A DNA stretch of 48,666 nucleotides. Origin: Burkholderiales bacterium. GTDB taxonomy: Bacteria; Pseudomonadota; Gammaproteobacteria; Burkholderiales; Usitatibacteraceae. The notes under the pieces were generated by a model that searched no databases, was not told the origin of the DNA, and saw only the letters and a list, made by a program, of their open reading frames with translations. The stretch covers positions 1 to 48,666 of the forward strand of contig JAHCLE010000005.1 in NCBI GenBank assembly GCA_026125445.1, written 5' to 3'. This document shows, piece after piece, positions 32,969 to 42,166 of the stretch (the stretch's first letter is position 1; every line of letters begins with the position of its first letter). A program made the translations under genes and the position numbers.

Positions 32969-35212
32969 TTACTTGGCGGAGGGTGCCGGCGCCTCGGCCG
33001 GCTTGAGCGGCAGCATCCCCTGGAGGGCGGGCATCCGCATCCGCAGCTCCTCGCTCGCCCGGATCGCCTCCTGGACGCTGGTCAGCACGACCGGGCGGAT
33101 CAGCAGGATCGTCTCCGTGCGGCGCTTGACGATGCTCTGCGTGCCGAAGGCTGCGCCCAGCACCGGGATCTTGGAGAGCAGCGGGATGCCGGAGGTGGAA
33201 CGCGTGTTGTCCTCTCGGATGAGGCCGCCGAGCACGATCGTCTCCCCGGAGGCCACTACAACGGTGGTCGTCGCCGAGCGCTGCGCGATGTCCGGATTGG
33301 CGCCGGCCACGCCGGAAGACGTTCCGGGGACGCTCACCTCCTGGTTCACCTCCACGGTGACCTGTCCGCCGGAATTGATGCGCGGGGTCACCGACAGGAG
33401 GATGCCGGTGTCGAGGTACTGGAAGCTGTTGATGACCCCGCTGGTGGTGCCGGCCACGGTCTGCTGCTGGGTCTGCACGGAGATGCGGTCCCCGATCTTG
33501 ATCTGCGCCTTCTGGTTGTCCAGCACCATGAGCTGCGGCGTGGCGAGCACCTGCAGGCGCCCGTCCTTGCCCAGGGCGTTGAGCACCCCGCGGACGTCGC
33601 CGCCCATTCGGTTGATGAGCTGGAGGCCGGTGAAGGCGGGAACGGCTCCGCTCGGCACCGCGGGCAGGCCACCCATGTTGAGCTGCCCGCTCGTGATGCT
33701 GCCGTCGCCGCGCGTCTGCGGCGTGAGGAACCAGTCGACGCCGAACTTGAGGTCGTCGGTGAGCGTCACCTCGGCCACCGTGACTTCCACCAGGACCTGC
33801 TTGGGGATCACGTCGAGCTTCTTGATCGCCGCTTCGATGATCTCGTAGTCAGAGGACGACGCGAGGATGAGGAGCGCGTTGTTGTCCTTGTCCGCGATCA
33901 CGCGCACCTCGCTCGACGGGGCACCCGTCGCGCCCGGAATCGCGAAGGTGGTGGCGGTGGCCGGCGCCGAGGCCGGGGTGGCCTGGGCGCCCGCGGCGCC
34001 CGCCGTGGCGCCCCTCGCGTCAGTCATGCCGGTCGAGGCGATCTGCGCGGGACGCGATCCCGGCGCGAGCGTCGGCGCAGCCGTGGTCGTGCCCCGCCGG
34101 CTGAAGAGCTCGCTCAGCAGCGAGGCCAGGTTCTCGGCCTTGCCGTTCCTGACGGCGTAGACGTACAGGCGCGAGCCGCCGGTGGTGCCGCCGATCTGGT
34201 CGAGGCGCTCCATCCACGTGCGGGCGGCGTCGAGGTACTTGGGCTGCGTGGTCACGATGAGCAGCGCGTTCAGGCGCTCGATGGGGATCACCCGCACGAT
34301 GCCAGCGAGGGGACTCGAGCCCGCGGGGCCGAAGACCTTCTCGAGGTCGGCCACGAGCGTCTTCACGTCGGCGCTCCTGACCGGAAAGATGCCCACCGAG
34401 TAGCCGGAGAGCCAGTCGACGTCGAAGAGCTCGATCGTGTCCAGGAGATGGCGCATCTCCTTCTGGTTTCCGGCCAGGATGAGGAGATTGCGGAACTCGT
34501 CGACGCGGATCGTGTTGTCCGCCGCGAACGGCTCGAGGATCTTCGCCATCTCCTTGGCGCCGACGTACTTCACCGGCGCCACGATCACGGAATAGCCGGC
34601 CGGGATGGGCTGCTGCACGCCGCCCAGCTGCGGCGAGACCGAGCCCCGCACGGCCGAGATGGGCAGCACCTTGTAGATGCCGTCCTCCCGGACCACCGCC
34701 GCATTGTTCTGCCGCAGGAGCATCTCGAGGGTGGGCAGCAGCGCGGAGCGGGGGATGGGCTTGATGGTGCGCAGCGTGAGATTCCCGGTCACCCCCGGAT
34801 GGACCGTGTAGGACTCGCGAAGGTAGTCGCCCAGAATGATCTTGGCGACCTCGCGAACGTCGAGGCCCTCGAAATTGAGGCTGGCCTCCTCGGGCCCCGA
34901 CGGCGCATAGGGGCGCGGCGGCGTCAGGTTCACGAAGCTGCCGGTCCCCGTGAAGACCCGCGGCCGGTCCCCTTCGCTGCCGGGCTTCGGTTCGGCGGCT
35001 GCCTCTTCCGCTTGCGGCGAGGACGCGGGGAGCTGCGTGCCCCCCGCGGCCGTCTCCCCCGCCGGGCGAGGCGGAGTCGGCAGGAGGCTGCACGACGCGA
35101 GGAGCGCGGCGACGGCCAGCAGGGCCGACCTCGCGGCGACGGGCAGGGCAGGGGTCAAGGTCTCATCGTTGAGGACTACCGAGGGGGGGCATTTTGCCAC
35201 GGATCGACTCAT
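32969..35212 (-). CDS. gspD: Type II secretion outer-membrane secretin GspD
   Basis: A 747-residue secretin forming the outer-membrane channel. The signal sequence ends with the lipobox LLASC (Cys ~41), so it may be a lipoprotein. N-domains follow (NFEGLDVREVAKIILGDYL, PVKYVGAKEMAKIL, VIPIERLNALLIVTTQ) with a Gly/Ala/Thr-rich insert at ~410-445. The secretin core has VLVEVTVAEVTLTDDLKFG, TPQLMVLDNQKAQIKIGDR and ETIVLGGLIREDNT. The ATG overlaps the gspC TGA (ATGA). It is the last gene of the T2SS operon. Confidence 0.95.
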   Translation of the reverse strand: MSRSVAKCPPSVVLNDETLTPALPVAARSALLAVAALLASCSLLPTPPRPAGETAAGGTQLPASSPQAEEAAAEPKPGSEGDRPRVFTGTGSFVNLTPPRPYAPSGPEEASLNFEGLDVREVAKIILGDYLRESYTVHPGVTGNLTLRTIKPIPRSALLPTLEMLLRQNNAAVVREDGIYKVLPISAVRGSVSPQLGGVQQPIPAGYSVIVAPVKYVGAKEMAKILEPFAADNTIRVDEFRNLLILAGNQKEMRHLLDTIELFDVDWLSGYSVGIFPVRSADVKTLVADLEKVFGPAGSSPLAGIVRVIPIERLNALLIVTTQPKYLDAARTWMERLDQIGGTTGGSRLYVYAVRNGKAENLASLLSELFSRRGTTTAAPTLAPGSRPAQIASTGMTDARGATAGAAGAQATPASAPATATTFAIPGATGAPSSEVRVIADKDNNALLILASSSDYEIIEAAIKKLDVIPKQVLVEVTVAEVTLTDDLKFGVDWFLTPQTRGDGSITSGQLNMGGLPAVPSGAVPAFTGLQLINRMGGDVRGVLNALGKDGRLQVLATPQLMVLDNQKAQIKIGDRISVQTQQQTVAGTTSGVINSFQYLDTGILLSVTPRINSGGQVTVEVNQEVSVPGTSSGVAGANPDIAQRSATTTVVVASGETIVLGGLIREDNTRSTSGIPLLSKIPVLGAAFGTQSIVKRRTETILLIRPVVLTSVQEAIRASEELRMRMPALQGMLPLKPAEAPAPSAK

Positions 35213-36000
35213 CGCTTGGCGGCCTCGCTCCTCGACATCGCTTCGGCGCGCTGCCGCGCCAGCTCCTCGAAAGTGATCGGGCCGCTCGGGCCCGGAGGGA
35301 CCTGAAGGGGCGGCCGGCTTGCGCGCGAGGCCCGCCGGGCCGCACGGGCATCCTCGTCGGCCGCCGGGTTGGAAGCCTGGGCGGCAGCCCGCGCTGCGGC
35401 GGCCGGTGTCGCCGCCTTCGCGGGCGACGGCGCGGGCGCCGGTGCGGCGGCGGGCGCCGCGGGCGCCGCAGGCGAGGCGAACGGTCCGGCGGGAACGGGT
35501 GCCGGCGGGCCGCTCGCCTTCGCGACCAGCAGCGGCACCCGCTCGGAGTCGTCGCCGAGGCTCAGCACGGCGTAGGTGGGGCCGACCTCGGCGAGCGTGA
35601 GCTCGTTCACCCTTTCGCCCTTCTGGACGCGGTGCAGCCGGTTGGAGCCGACCTCCTTCAGCATCGCGAACGAGACGTCCCCGACAATGGTCGTGCCCTG
35701 AAGCACGAACTGGCCCTTCTTCATCACGCCCGAGTCGGCGCTCGCCGCGGGCGGCGCCGGGCGCCGGCCCGGCACGAAGAGCGGCCTCGAGGTCGTCTCG
35801 GCGCCGGCCTGGGCCTCGGAGGCCAGCGTGAACGTCGGGAGGAGCCTTGCCTCGGCCGCCTTCGCGGGCGCGCGCGGACCCTTGCCGGCGCCCACCTCGC
35901 CCAGCAGGACCTCGGCCGTGATCACCCCGGCGAGCGCGACGCAGGCGACGCCCCACACGAGTGGCCAAAAATGTTCGGGCTTGCGCAGGGCGGAGGACAT
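35209..36000 (-). CDS. gspC: Type II secretion protein GspC/GspN-like (PulC homology region)
   Basis: A 263-residue inner-membrane protein. One membrane helix lies at ~12-32 (FWPLVWGVACVALAGVITAE). The periplasmic homology region follows (RPLFVPGRRPAPP, FVLQGTTIVGDVSFAML and VQKGERVNELTL), as in GspC, which links the inner-membrane platform to the secretin. A long Pro/Ala-rich tail (~165-230) replaces the PDZ domain of enterobacterial GspC. Annotation as GspN is the main alternative. It overlaps gspD and starts 2 bases after gspM. Confidence 0.75.
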   Translation of the reverse strand: MSSALRKPEHFWPLVWGVACVALAGVITAEVLLGEVGAGKGPRAPAKAAEARLLPTFTLASEAQAGAETTSRPLFVPGRRPAPPAASADSGVMKKGQFVLQGTTIVGDVSFAMLKEVGSNRLHRVQKGERVNELTLAEVGPTYAVLSLGDDSERVPLLVAKASGPPAPVPAGPFASPAAPAAPAAAPAPAPSPAKAATPAAAARAAAQASNPAADEDARAARRASRASRPPLQVPPGPSGPITFEELARQRAEAMSRSEAAKR

Positions 36001-36002
36001 GG

Positions 36003-36584
36003 TCAGGAGATCAGCGCGAAGCCGGTGATGTCGAGCTGGACGAACATATCCGGCTCCATGCCCGGGGCCGGCTTGAAGCCGGGGGGCACCTGCGCCCGCA
36101 CGACGAGAGCGTCCACGAAGACGTACGGCTCGCTGGTCTCGAGCTGCAGCAGGATCCTTCGCAGCGCCATGATGTTCGCATTGGCCTGGATGGTCACCGT
36201 TACCTGGCGGAAGCGGCCCTCGTCGCGCGGCGCGACAGGCTGGACGCTGATGATGCGCCCGCCATTGCCCTCCACGAGCTGGCGGACCTTGTCCTGGATC
36301 TCCGCCGCCGACAGCGACGCCGCGCCCGCCTTGAGGAAGTACTTTCGGCTGCCCACCGCGCGCACCGCCTCGAGCTTCTTCTCGAGCGCCGGCCGCGCCG
36401 CCGCGAGCCGCTCGTAGCGAACGAGGCGCCGGTCGATGTCCTCGAGCACGTCGTCGTAGTGGCGATGCGCGAGCCAGACGGGAAGCGCGACGATCGCGAG
36501 CGCGAGCGCCGCGGCAGCGGCGAGAATCCCCAGCGCCGCCTTGCGGCGCTTGTCGGCGGGCCATCCCATCACGGTGCGCATCAT
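36003..36584 (-). CDS. gspM: Type II secretion protein GspM (PilO-like)
   Basis: A 193-residue bitopic protein: short basic cytoplasmic end, a membrane helix at ~17-38 (LGILAAAAALALAIVALPVW), a coiled coil (DVLEDIDRRLVRYERLAAAR) and a ferredoxin-like periplasmic domain (QVTVTIQANANIMALRRILL). This is the short GspM form found in betaproteobacterial systems. It forms the platform with GspL. One base separates the gspL TAG from its ATG. Confidence 0.85.
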   Translation of the reverse strand: MMRTVMGWPADKRRKAALGILAAAAALALAIVALPVWLAHRHYDDVLEDIDRRLVRYERLAAARPALEKKLEAVRAVGSRKYFLKAGAASLSAAEIQDKVRQLVEGNGGRIISVQPVAPRDEGRFRQVTVTIQANANIMALRRILLQLETSEPYVFVDALVVRAQVPPGFKPAPGMEPDMFVQLDITGFALIS

Positions 36585-36585
36585 G

Positions 36586-37974
36586 CTAGTTCCTCGGCGC
36601 CGGCGCGGGAACGGCCGGAGCAGGCGCGGATGCCGGCGGGGCAGGGGCGGCCGCCGGAGGAACGGCCCGGCCGGTGGTCGCTGCGGGCTCGGCGGGCGCG
36701 GGAGGGGTGCCCGCGGGAGGCGAACCGGCCGCCGCTTGCGGGACAGGGGTGGGTGTTGGGGTGGGGGCGGGCGCCGGCCGGGCCGCGGGCGCGCTTCCCG
36801 CGGAAGGGCCTGCGAGGGCCGATTCCGGCATGGGTTCGGGAAGCGGCCGGGGCTTCACCTCGGCGACGAGGAGGAAGCGTTCGGTTCCCGGCGTGACGCC
36901 CTTCGTGAGCGGCGCCTTGAAGGTCACGTTGGCGAGGGTCCCGGAGCGCTCCAGCACCTCGATGAGCTGCGACGAGGAGCCCGTCTCGCCGGCGATCTGG
37001 ACCTCGCGCACCTTGGGGCCCGTCTTCAGGTCGAATTGCTGCACCCAGGTCGTGTCGGGCAGCAGCCGGGAGAGGTCCTCGAGGAGGGCCACCGACGGTT
37101 GCTGCCCCTGCTTTCGGCCGACGATGAAGTTGTGCTCACCGGCGAGCTTCTCGATCTCGCGGGCCAGCCGCTCCGCCACCTCGGCGCCGGCGCGGGCGCT
37201 TTCCATCCGGGGGTAGAGGGCAATCGCCGCGTCGCGCTTGAGCCACAGGGGAATCGCGAGGGCCGCGAGCGCGAGCAGCACCGCGGTGGTGGCGAGAATG
37301 CGAACGGCGAGGGCGGAGCGGGAAACGGCAGGGCGATCGCGCCTGTCGGCCGGAAGCAGGTTGAACGGGGTGGCGGCAGCCGCCACGTCGTCCTCGATGC
37401 CGACGCCCAGGACTGTCGCTCCCAGCTCCCGCAGCTCGGCGAGCTTCGCCTCGACGGGAGCGCTCGCCGCCACGGCCAGCAGCAGCCGCAACCGGTGGGC
37501 GTTGGTGTCGCGCCCGGTGACCCGGCAGTCGAACCATGCCTGGTCCGCGGGCAGCGGCGTGAAGCGGTCCAGCTCGAAGGCGACCGCATCGCGAAGAGAT
37601 TCCTCGGCGGCAAGGGGCATCTGGATCTCGCGCACCAGGACCGACTCCGGCGGCAGGACCAGCCAGACGTTGCCCGCCGAGCCGCCGCACTCCGCCACGA
37701 GGCGGCGGAACGCCGTGCGCCGCCCCGCCGCGTCGAGGGAAGCGAGCGCCGTGCGACCTGCCTGCGCGAGGCGGCCCGCCACCGGCCGCAGCGCCACCCA
37801 CTCTTCGTCGCCCGCGCGCAGGTAGGCGGCGTCGCGCGAAGCGAATCGCTCTCGCCATCCGGGCGGCAGCATGGCGGCGAGTTCCCCCCGCCACCAGCGC
37901 AGGAAATCGGCCACGCCCGCGCGCTCGGCGGCCTCGACGAGGGGGGCGAACAGGGACCCGGCGTCAGCGGCCAC
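36586..37974 (-). CDS. gspL: Type II secretion protein GspL with PilN-like periplasmic domain
   Basis: A 462-residue platform protein. Residues 1-225 form the cytoplasmic actin-like part (VWLVLPPESVLVREIQMPLA, FELDRFTPLPADQ). A membrane helix lies at ~229-249. A periplasmic PilN-like domain follows (LLEDLSRLLPDTTWVQQFDL, VQIAGETGSSSQLIEVLE). The last ~75 residues are almost only Pro, Ala, Thr and Ser, including a PTPTPTPVP run. Its start overlaps the end of gspK by 11 bases. It recruits GspE to the membrane. Confidence 0.88.
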   Translation of the reverse strand: MAADAGSLFAPLVEAAERAGVADFLRWWRGELAAMLPPGWRERFASRDAAYLRAGDEEWVALRPVAGRLAQAGRTALASLDAAGRRTAFRRLVAECGGSAGNVWLVLPPESVLVREIQMPLAAEESLRDAVAFELDRFTPLPADQAWFDCRVTGRDTNAHRLRLLLAVAASAPVEAKLAELRELGATVLGVGIEDDVAAAATPFNLLPADRRDRPAVSRSALAVRILATTAVLLALAALAIPLWLKRDAAIALYPRMESARAGAEVAERLAREIEKLAGEHNFIVGRKQGQQPSVALLEDLSRLLPDTTWVQQFDLKTGPKVREVQIAGETGSSSQLIEVLERSGTLANVTFKAPLTKGVTPGTERFLLVAEVKPRPLPEPMPESALAGPSAGSAPAARPAPAPTPTPTPVPQAAAGSPPAGTPPAPAEPAATTGRAVPPAAAPAPPASAPAPAVPAPAPRN

Positions 37975-38908
37975 CGGCCGCCTCCTGCGATGCGGCTACG
38001 GCCTTCGCGTCCGCGTCGCGCGAGACCTCGCGCCAGGCGAGGAACGTGTAGGGCCGCCGCGCGTATTGCGGCGTGATCATCGCCACGGCCTCGCGCGAGA
38101 CCGTGATCCCCTCGTCGAGGCGCACGTCCGCGCGCACGGTGATCGCCGAGGACTGGGAGTAGGTCGCGTAGGCCCCCGCGGAGGGCAGGATGGGCGGGAT
38201 GCGCCTCTCGGCCCGCGCGGCGTCGCGCTCCGCGAGGAAGGCGTCGACCTGCTCGGCCGTCACGCCGGGGATGGCGAGGAGCACGGAACGCGAGGCGAGG
38301 TGGACGTTGACGCCCGACTGGCGGGAGAACACGGTGATCATCGGTGCGATGCGCTGGTAGATCTCGGGGCGGACCCCGAGGACGAGCTGCAGTTCCTCCG
38401 TGGACTGGAACGGACGGTTGGCGGGCTTCGCCTTGAGTCCTGCCTGCGCGTATTCCGGCTCCTCGGCGCCGTAGGGCCTCTTGAGGGAATCCTGGTCCCG
38501 CCAGTCGAGCACCGCATCGAGGAGCGATGCGACTTCCTCCTCGGTCGCCCCGGCGGATCGGAACAGGCCCTTCAGGAGCTCGTTGTTCGCGGTATTGATG
38601 TCGATTTTAGCAGACTCGTCCGACAGCCGGACCTGGACGACGACCCCCTCGAAGCCCCACTCGCGCGGCATTCCGTCGCGCGGCCATACGTCTGGACCCC
38701 CCGGCGGCTTGAATAGTTCAATGAGGGCCCGCGACACCGCCGCCTGCGCGATGGCGTCGCCCCGGGCGACGAGGGATGCGTTGCGCGCGGCCTGTGCCTC
38801 GGTTCGCATGGCGTAGAGGAAGCTCCCGGCGATGACGAGGAGCAGGGTCACGACCCAGATCACGAGGATCAGGGCCACGCCGCGCTGCCCCCGGGGTGCC
38901 GTCCTCAT
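37964..38908 (-). CDS. gspK: Type II secretion minor pseudopilin GspK
   Basis: A 314-residue large minor pseudopilin. The N-terminal RGVALILVIWVVTLLLVIAG is the prepilin cleavage site and helix, lacking the Glu5 of other pseudopilins as is usual for GspK. The globular part has SAKIDINTANNELLKGL and a SAM-like / helix-hairpin region VNVHLASRSVLLAIPGVT. It caps the pseudopilus tip with GspI and GspJ. The ATG overlaps the gspJ TGA (ATGA). Confidence 0.93.
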   Translation of the reverse strand: MRTAPRGQRGVALILVIWVVTLLLVIAGSFLYAMRTEAQAARNASLVARGDAIAQAAVSRALIELFKPPGGPDVWPRDGMPREWGFEGVVVQVRLSDESAKIDINTANNELLKGLFRSAGATEEEVASLLDAVLDWRDQDSLKRPYGAEEPEYAQAGLKAKPANRPFQSTEELQLVLGVRPEIYQRIAPMITVFSRQSGVNVHLASRSVLLAIPGVTAEQVDAFLAERDAARAERRIPPILPSAGAYATYSQSSAITVRADVRLDEGITVSREAVAMITPQYARRPYTFLAWREVSRDADAKAVAASQEAAGGR

Positions 38909-39576
38909 CGCCGGGGCACGCAGATGCGCTGGAAGGACGACTCGTAGCACCCCGCCTCCTCGCCCACGCGAAGGGCCACGACCAGGTCGGGCAGCCTCGC
39001 CCCGCCCAGCGCGAGCTCGAGCCGCACGTGCGAGGGAAGGCGCTGGTCGAAGTCCCATTTGTCGCCCCACGCCAGGGGCTCGACTTCGTTCTCGGCGCCG
39101 AAGTACGAGAAGCGCGCCGCGCTCACGCCCTCCAGCAGGGTGAAGGCCTCGGCAGCGTCGAGCGAGGCGAAGTCGGACGCCTCCGGGTCGGCCGGCACGC
39201 GGCGCATGACGAGGCGCCCCGCCGCGCCGCCGCGACCCGGCTCGAGGGAGAGCGAGACGAACGCGAGACCGCCGCCGCCGATCTCGGCCGGGCGCATCGA
39301 CACGAAGCGAATCGACTCGCGCTCGCCGCGGAACGCGAGCTTCACGGCCATGGGATCCTTGAAGCGCCAGGGGAACGCGGCGGTGAGTTCCTTCGTCACG
39401 AAGGAGTCCGCGAGCAGCACCTCGTCCGCGCGATCCCCCCGCCCCGAACCTGCTTCCCAGGCGCCCACCCCGGCGCGCAGCCCGCCGAACAGCATCCCGA
39501 GCATCACCGCGAGGAGGACGAGCGCCATGACCGTCTCCAGCAGCGTGAACCCCGACGCGGCGCGCGGGCCCCTCAC
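38905..39576 (-). CDS. gspJ: Type II secretion minor pseudopilin GspJ
   Basis: A 223-residue pseudopilin with the type IV prepilin signal SGFTLLETVMALVLLAVMLG. The GTG start at 39576 overlaps the gspI TGA as GTGA and places the cleavage site about ten residues in, as expected. The C-terminal domain has two Cys (CYESSFQRIC) that may pair. Confidence 0.92.
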   Translation of the reverse strand: MRGPRAASGFTLLETVMALVLLAVMLGMLFGGLRAGVGAWEAGSGRGDRADEVLLADSFVTKELTAAFPWRFKDPMAVKLAFRGERESIRFVSMRPAEIGGGGLAFVSLSLEPGRGGAAGRLVMRRVPADPEASDFASLDAAEAFTLLEGVSAARFSYFGAENEVEPLAWGDKWDFDQRLPSHVRLELALGGARLPDLVVALRVGEEAGCYESSFQRICVPRR

Positions 39577-40001
39577 GGCCGGCTCCCGAGCACGAGGGTG
39601 GCGAGCCGCACGTCGCGCCCGCGCCCGTCCGCCGCCTGCCACTGCACCTTCGACTCGACCCGCATGAGGCGCACACGAAGGTTCCCCTCCACCGGCGGCC
39701 GCGCCTCGGAATTCTCCTTCTGCTCGTCGTAGGCGTCCGCCGCGAGCGTCCACGAATAGCCCCCTTCGGTCCCCGCGCGCACGCCCTCCTCGAGTTTCTC
39801 GGAGGCGGTATACGAAGCGAGGTTCGAGCGCGCGATGATCACGGCCCGCGCGTACTCGTCGGCGAGCTGGGCGTCGCGCAACCCCGCCGAGAACACCTGC
39901 AGGATCGCCGCCAGCGTCACGGCCATGAGCACGAAGGCGGCCAGCACCTCGAGGATGGTGAATCCCGCCTCGCGGCCCGCCGGGGTCGGGACTGGCGCCA
40001 T
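39573..40001 (-). CDS. gspI: Type II secretion minor pseudopilin GspI
   Basis: A 142-residue pseudopilin with prepilin signal EAGFTILEVLAAFVLMAVTL and the downstream LRDAQLADEYARAVIIARSN typical of GspI. It forms the tip complex with GspJ and GspK. It starts 20 bases after gspH and overlaps gspJ. Confidence 0.92.
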   Translation of the reverse strand: MAPVPTPAGREAGFTILEVLAAFVLMAVTLAAILQVFSAGLRDAQLADEYARAVIIARSNLASYTASEKLEEGVRAGTEGGYSWTLAADAYDEQKENSEARPPVEGNLRVRLMRVESKVQWQAADGRGRDVRLATLVLGSRP

Positions 40002-40021
40002 GGCCTCGGGCGGGGAGGCGA

Positions 40022-40477
40022 TCAGCCCCCCTCCTTGATGCTCACGCGGCCGGTGAGCCAGTCGACGTCGACGAGCAGCTTGCGCTCGCCCGAGGCAAGG
40101 GTGACGCGCCCCCCGGTCGAGCTCCCGTCCGGATAGAAGCGGATGGCGCCGCGCCTGTCGTTCACGATCTCCGACTGCGCCGTGTAGAGCTTCATGTCGA
40201 GGCGCCTGGGCAGCTCGCGGGGACGGCCGCCTCCGCCGACCTCCATGGAGCGGCCCTCCAGGTCGAGCACGAGCGCCGTGGACTCCTGGCGCGCGATGGC
40301 GGCGCCGCGCGCCTCGCGCAGGCCGGCGGCCACGGTACGCGCCGCGCTCCGCAGCTGCGCTCCCGACACCCCGCCGGAAGCGAACCGCACGACGAGCGCA
40401 TAGCCCGCCGCCGCGATGACCAGCACCACGAGGAGCTCGAGGAGCGTGAATCCGCGCGCGGCGGAACGCGTTGCCAT
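40022..40477 (-). CDS. gspH: Type II secretion minor pseudopilin GspH
   Basis: A 151-residue pseudopilin with signal ARGFTLLELLVVLVIAAAGY. The region ARTVAAGLREARGAAIARQE then AIRFYPDGSSTGGRVTL is characteristic of the GspH domain. The ATG overlaps the gspG TGA by one base (TGATG). Confidence 0.93.
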   Translation of the reverse strand: MATRSAARGFTLLELLVVLVIAAAGYALVVRFASGGVSGAQLRSAARTVAAGLREARGAAIARQESTALVLDLEGRSMEVGGGGRPRELPRRLDMKLYTAQSEIVNDRRGAIRFYPDGSSTGGRVTLASGERKLLVDVDWLTGRVSIKEGG

Positions 40478-40911
40478 CAGTTGCGCACGTCCTTGTTCTC
40501 GCCCTCGCCGCCCTCCTTGCCGTCCGCGCCCAGCGAGATGAGGTCGTAGCCGCCCTTGTCGCCCGGCGAACGGTAGACGAAGTCGCGCGACCACGGATCC
40601 TTCAGCGCCTTCGGGTCGCGGATGTAGGGGCCGTTCCAGTTGGCGAGCCCCGCGGGGGCGGCGAGGAGCGCGCCCAGGCCCTCCTGGGTGGTGGGGTAGC
40701 GGCCGGTGTCGAGCTTGTAGAGCTCGAGGGCGCTGCCGATCTGCTCGACCTTGATCTTCGCCTGCTCGCCGGTGGCGCGGCTGAGGCTGTTGAAGACCCG
40801 CGGGCCCACCATGGACAGGATCACACCGATGATCACGAGCACCATCACGAGCTCGAGCAGCGTGAACCCGCGATGGCCTCGCGAGAGGGACTTTCCGGCG
40901 ATTGCGTTCAT
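40477..40911 (-). CDS. gspG: Type II secretion major pseudopilin GspG
   Basis: A 144-residue major subunit of the pseudopilus. The signal is HRGFTLLELVMVLVIIGVIL. The conserved GspG block reads YKLDTGRYPTTQEGLGALL, then DPWSRDFVYRSPG and DLISLGADGKEGGEGENKD, including the Ca2+-site region near the C-terminus. Cleavage requires a prepilin peptidase (GspO/PilD) not encoded in this window. It lies 23 bases after gspF. Confidence 0.96.
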   Translation of the reverse strand: MNAIAGKSLSRGHRGFTLLELVMVLVIIGVILSMVGPRVFNSLSRATGEQAKIKVEQIGSALELYKLDTGRYPTTQEGLGALLAAPAGLANWNGPYIRDPKALKDPWSRDFVYRSPGDKGGYDLISLGADGKEGGEGENKDVRN

Positions 40912-40934
40912 GGGTGCTCCGGCGTGAGGTCGCC

Positions 40935-42164
40935 CTAGAGGGGCAGGTCGTAGATCGACAGCATCGCGGCGAGGATCGAAAGGATGACACCGCCGACCAC
41001 GAAGGTGAGGAACAGGATCATCGCCGGCTCGAGGAGAGCCAGCGCCCGCTTCACGGCGCGCGACACCTCGGCGTCGTAGACGTCGGCCACGTCGAGGAGC
41101 ATCTGGTGCAGGCGTCCCGTCTCCTCGCCGACCTGGATCATGTGCACGGCGAAGGCGGGGAACCGCCTCGTCTCCATCATGGGCTTGGCGAAGCCGCGGC
41201 CCGTCTTGAGCTCGCGGCCGACCTCGGCGAGCCCCGCCGCCATCCACGTGTTGGTCATGGTCTCGCGCGCGATCGACAGCGCGCTCACCAGGGCCACCCC
41301 GTTGCGCAGGAGGGTGCCCAGCGTGCGCGCCAGGCGCGCCGTCTCGACCTTGGCCGCGAGTTCTCCAGCGAGCGGCATCCCCAGCAGGCGCCTGTCCCAG
41401 GCGAGCCTCGCCTCGGGGGAGCGCAGCCGCCGGGAGGCCAGGAAGACAACCGCGACCGCGAGGATAACGAGCGCCGACCAGTACGCGCGCATGAAGGCGC
41501 CGGCGCCGAGGACCATCTCCGTCACCCACGGCAGCGCCTTGCCGCTCTGCTCGAAGATGGGCTCGAACTGCGGCACGACCACGGCGAGCAGGATCACCAC
41601 CGAGAACACGGCGACCAGCAGCAGGATGGTCGGGTAGATGAGGGCCGACTTCACGCTCTCGCGCAGGTCCTTGGAGCGCTCCATGAACTCCGCGAGCCGG
41701 CCGAGCACGTCGCCGATGGCGCCACCGGCCTCGCCGGCGCGCACCATGTTCACGTAGAAGCGGGAGAAGACTCCTCCCTGGGCGTCGAGGGCCTTGGAGA
41801 AGGAGGCGCCGCCGCGCACCTCGTTCCTCACCCTGCGCAGCATCTCCGCCACGCGCTCGTTCTCGGCGAGCCCCACGAGGATCTCGAGGCTGCGGTCGAG
41901 GGGGAGCCCGGACTTGAGCAGGGTGGCGATCTCGCGCGTGACCACCCCGACCTCGTCCTGGGTGATGCCGCGGGCGAAGAGCCCCGGGCCGGCGGCGCGG
42001 CGCTGGCTCGCCGGCGCCTCCGCGGTCCCCGCCTCGACGGCGCGCAACGGCGTGTAGCCCATGTCGCGCAGGCGCTCGACCACGCCCTTCCGGGTCGGGG
42101 CGTCCATGGCACCCTCCAGCACCTCGCCCGAGGCAGTCACGGCCCTGTACTGGAAGACGGGCAT
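40935..42164 (-). CDS. gspF: Type II secretion inner-membrane platform protein GspF
   Basis: A 409-residue polytopic membrane protein with the duplicated GspF/PilC domain: first half TREIATLLKSGLPLDRSLEI and MVRAGEAGGAIGDVL, second half LARTLGTLLRNGVALVSALS and MIQVGEETGRLHQML, with membrane helices at ~170-215, 220-245 and 375-400. It couples GspE to pseudopilus assembly. Two bases separate it from gspE. Confidence 0.96.
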   Translation of the reverse strand: MPVFQYRAVTASGEVLEGAMDAPTRKGVVERLRDMGYTPLRAVEAGTAEAPASQRRAAGPGLFARGITQDEVGVVTREIATLLKSGLPLDRSLEILVGLAENERVAEMLRRVRNEVRGGASFSKALDAQGGVFSRFYVNMVRAGEAGGAIGDVLGRLAEFMERSKDLRESVKSALIYPTILLLVAVFSVVILLAVVVPQFEPIFEQSGKALPWVTEMVLGAGAFMRAYWSALVILAVAVVFLASRRLRSPEARLAWDRRLLGMPLAGELAAKVETARLARTLGTLLRNGVALVSALSIARETMTNTWMAAGLAEVGRELKTGRGFAKPMMETRRFPAFAVHMIQVGEETGRLHQMLLDVADVYDAEVSRAVKRALALLEPAMILFLTFVVGGVILSILAAMLSIYDLPL

Positions 42165-42166
42165 GC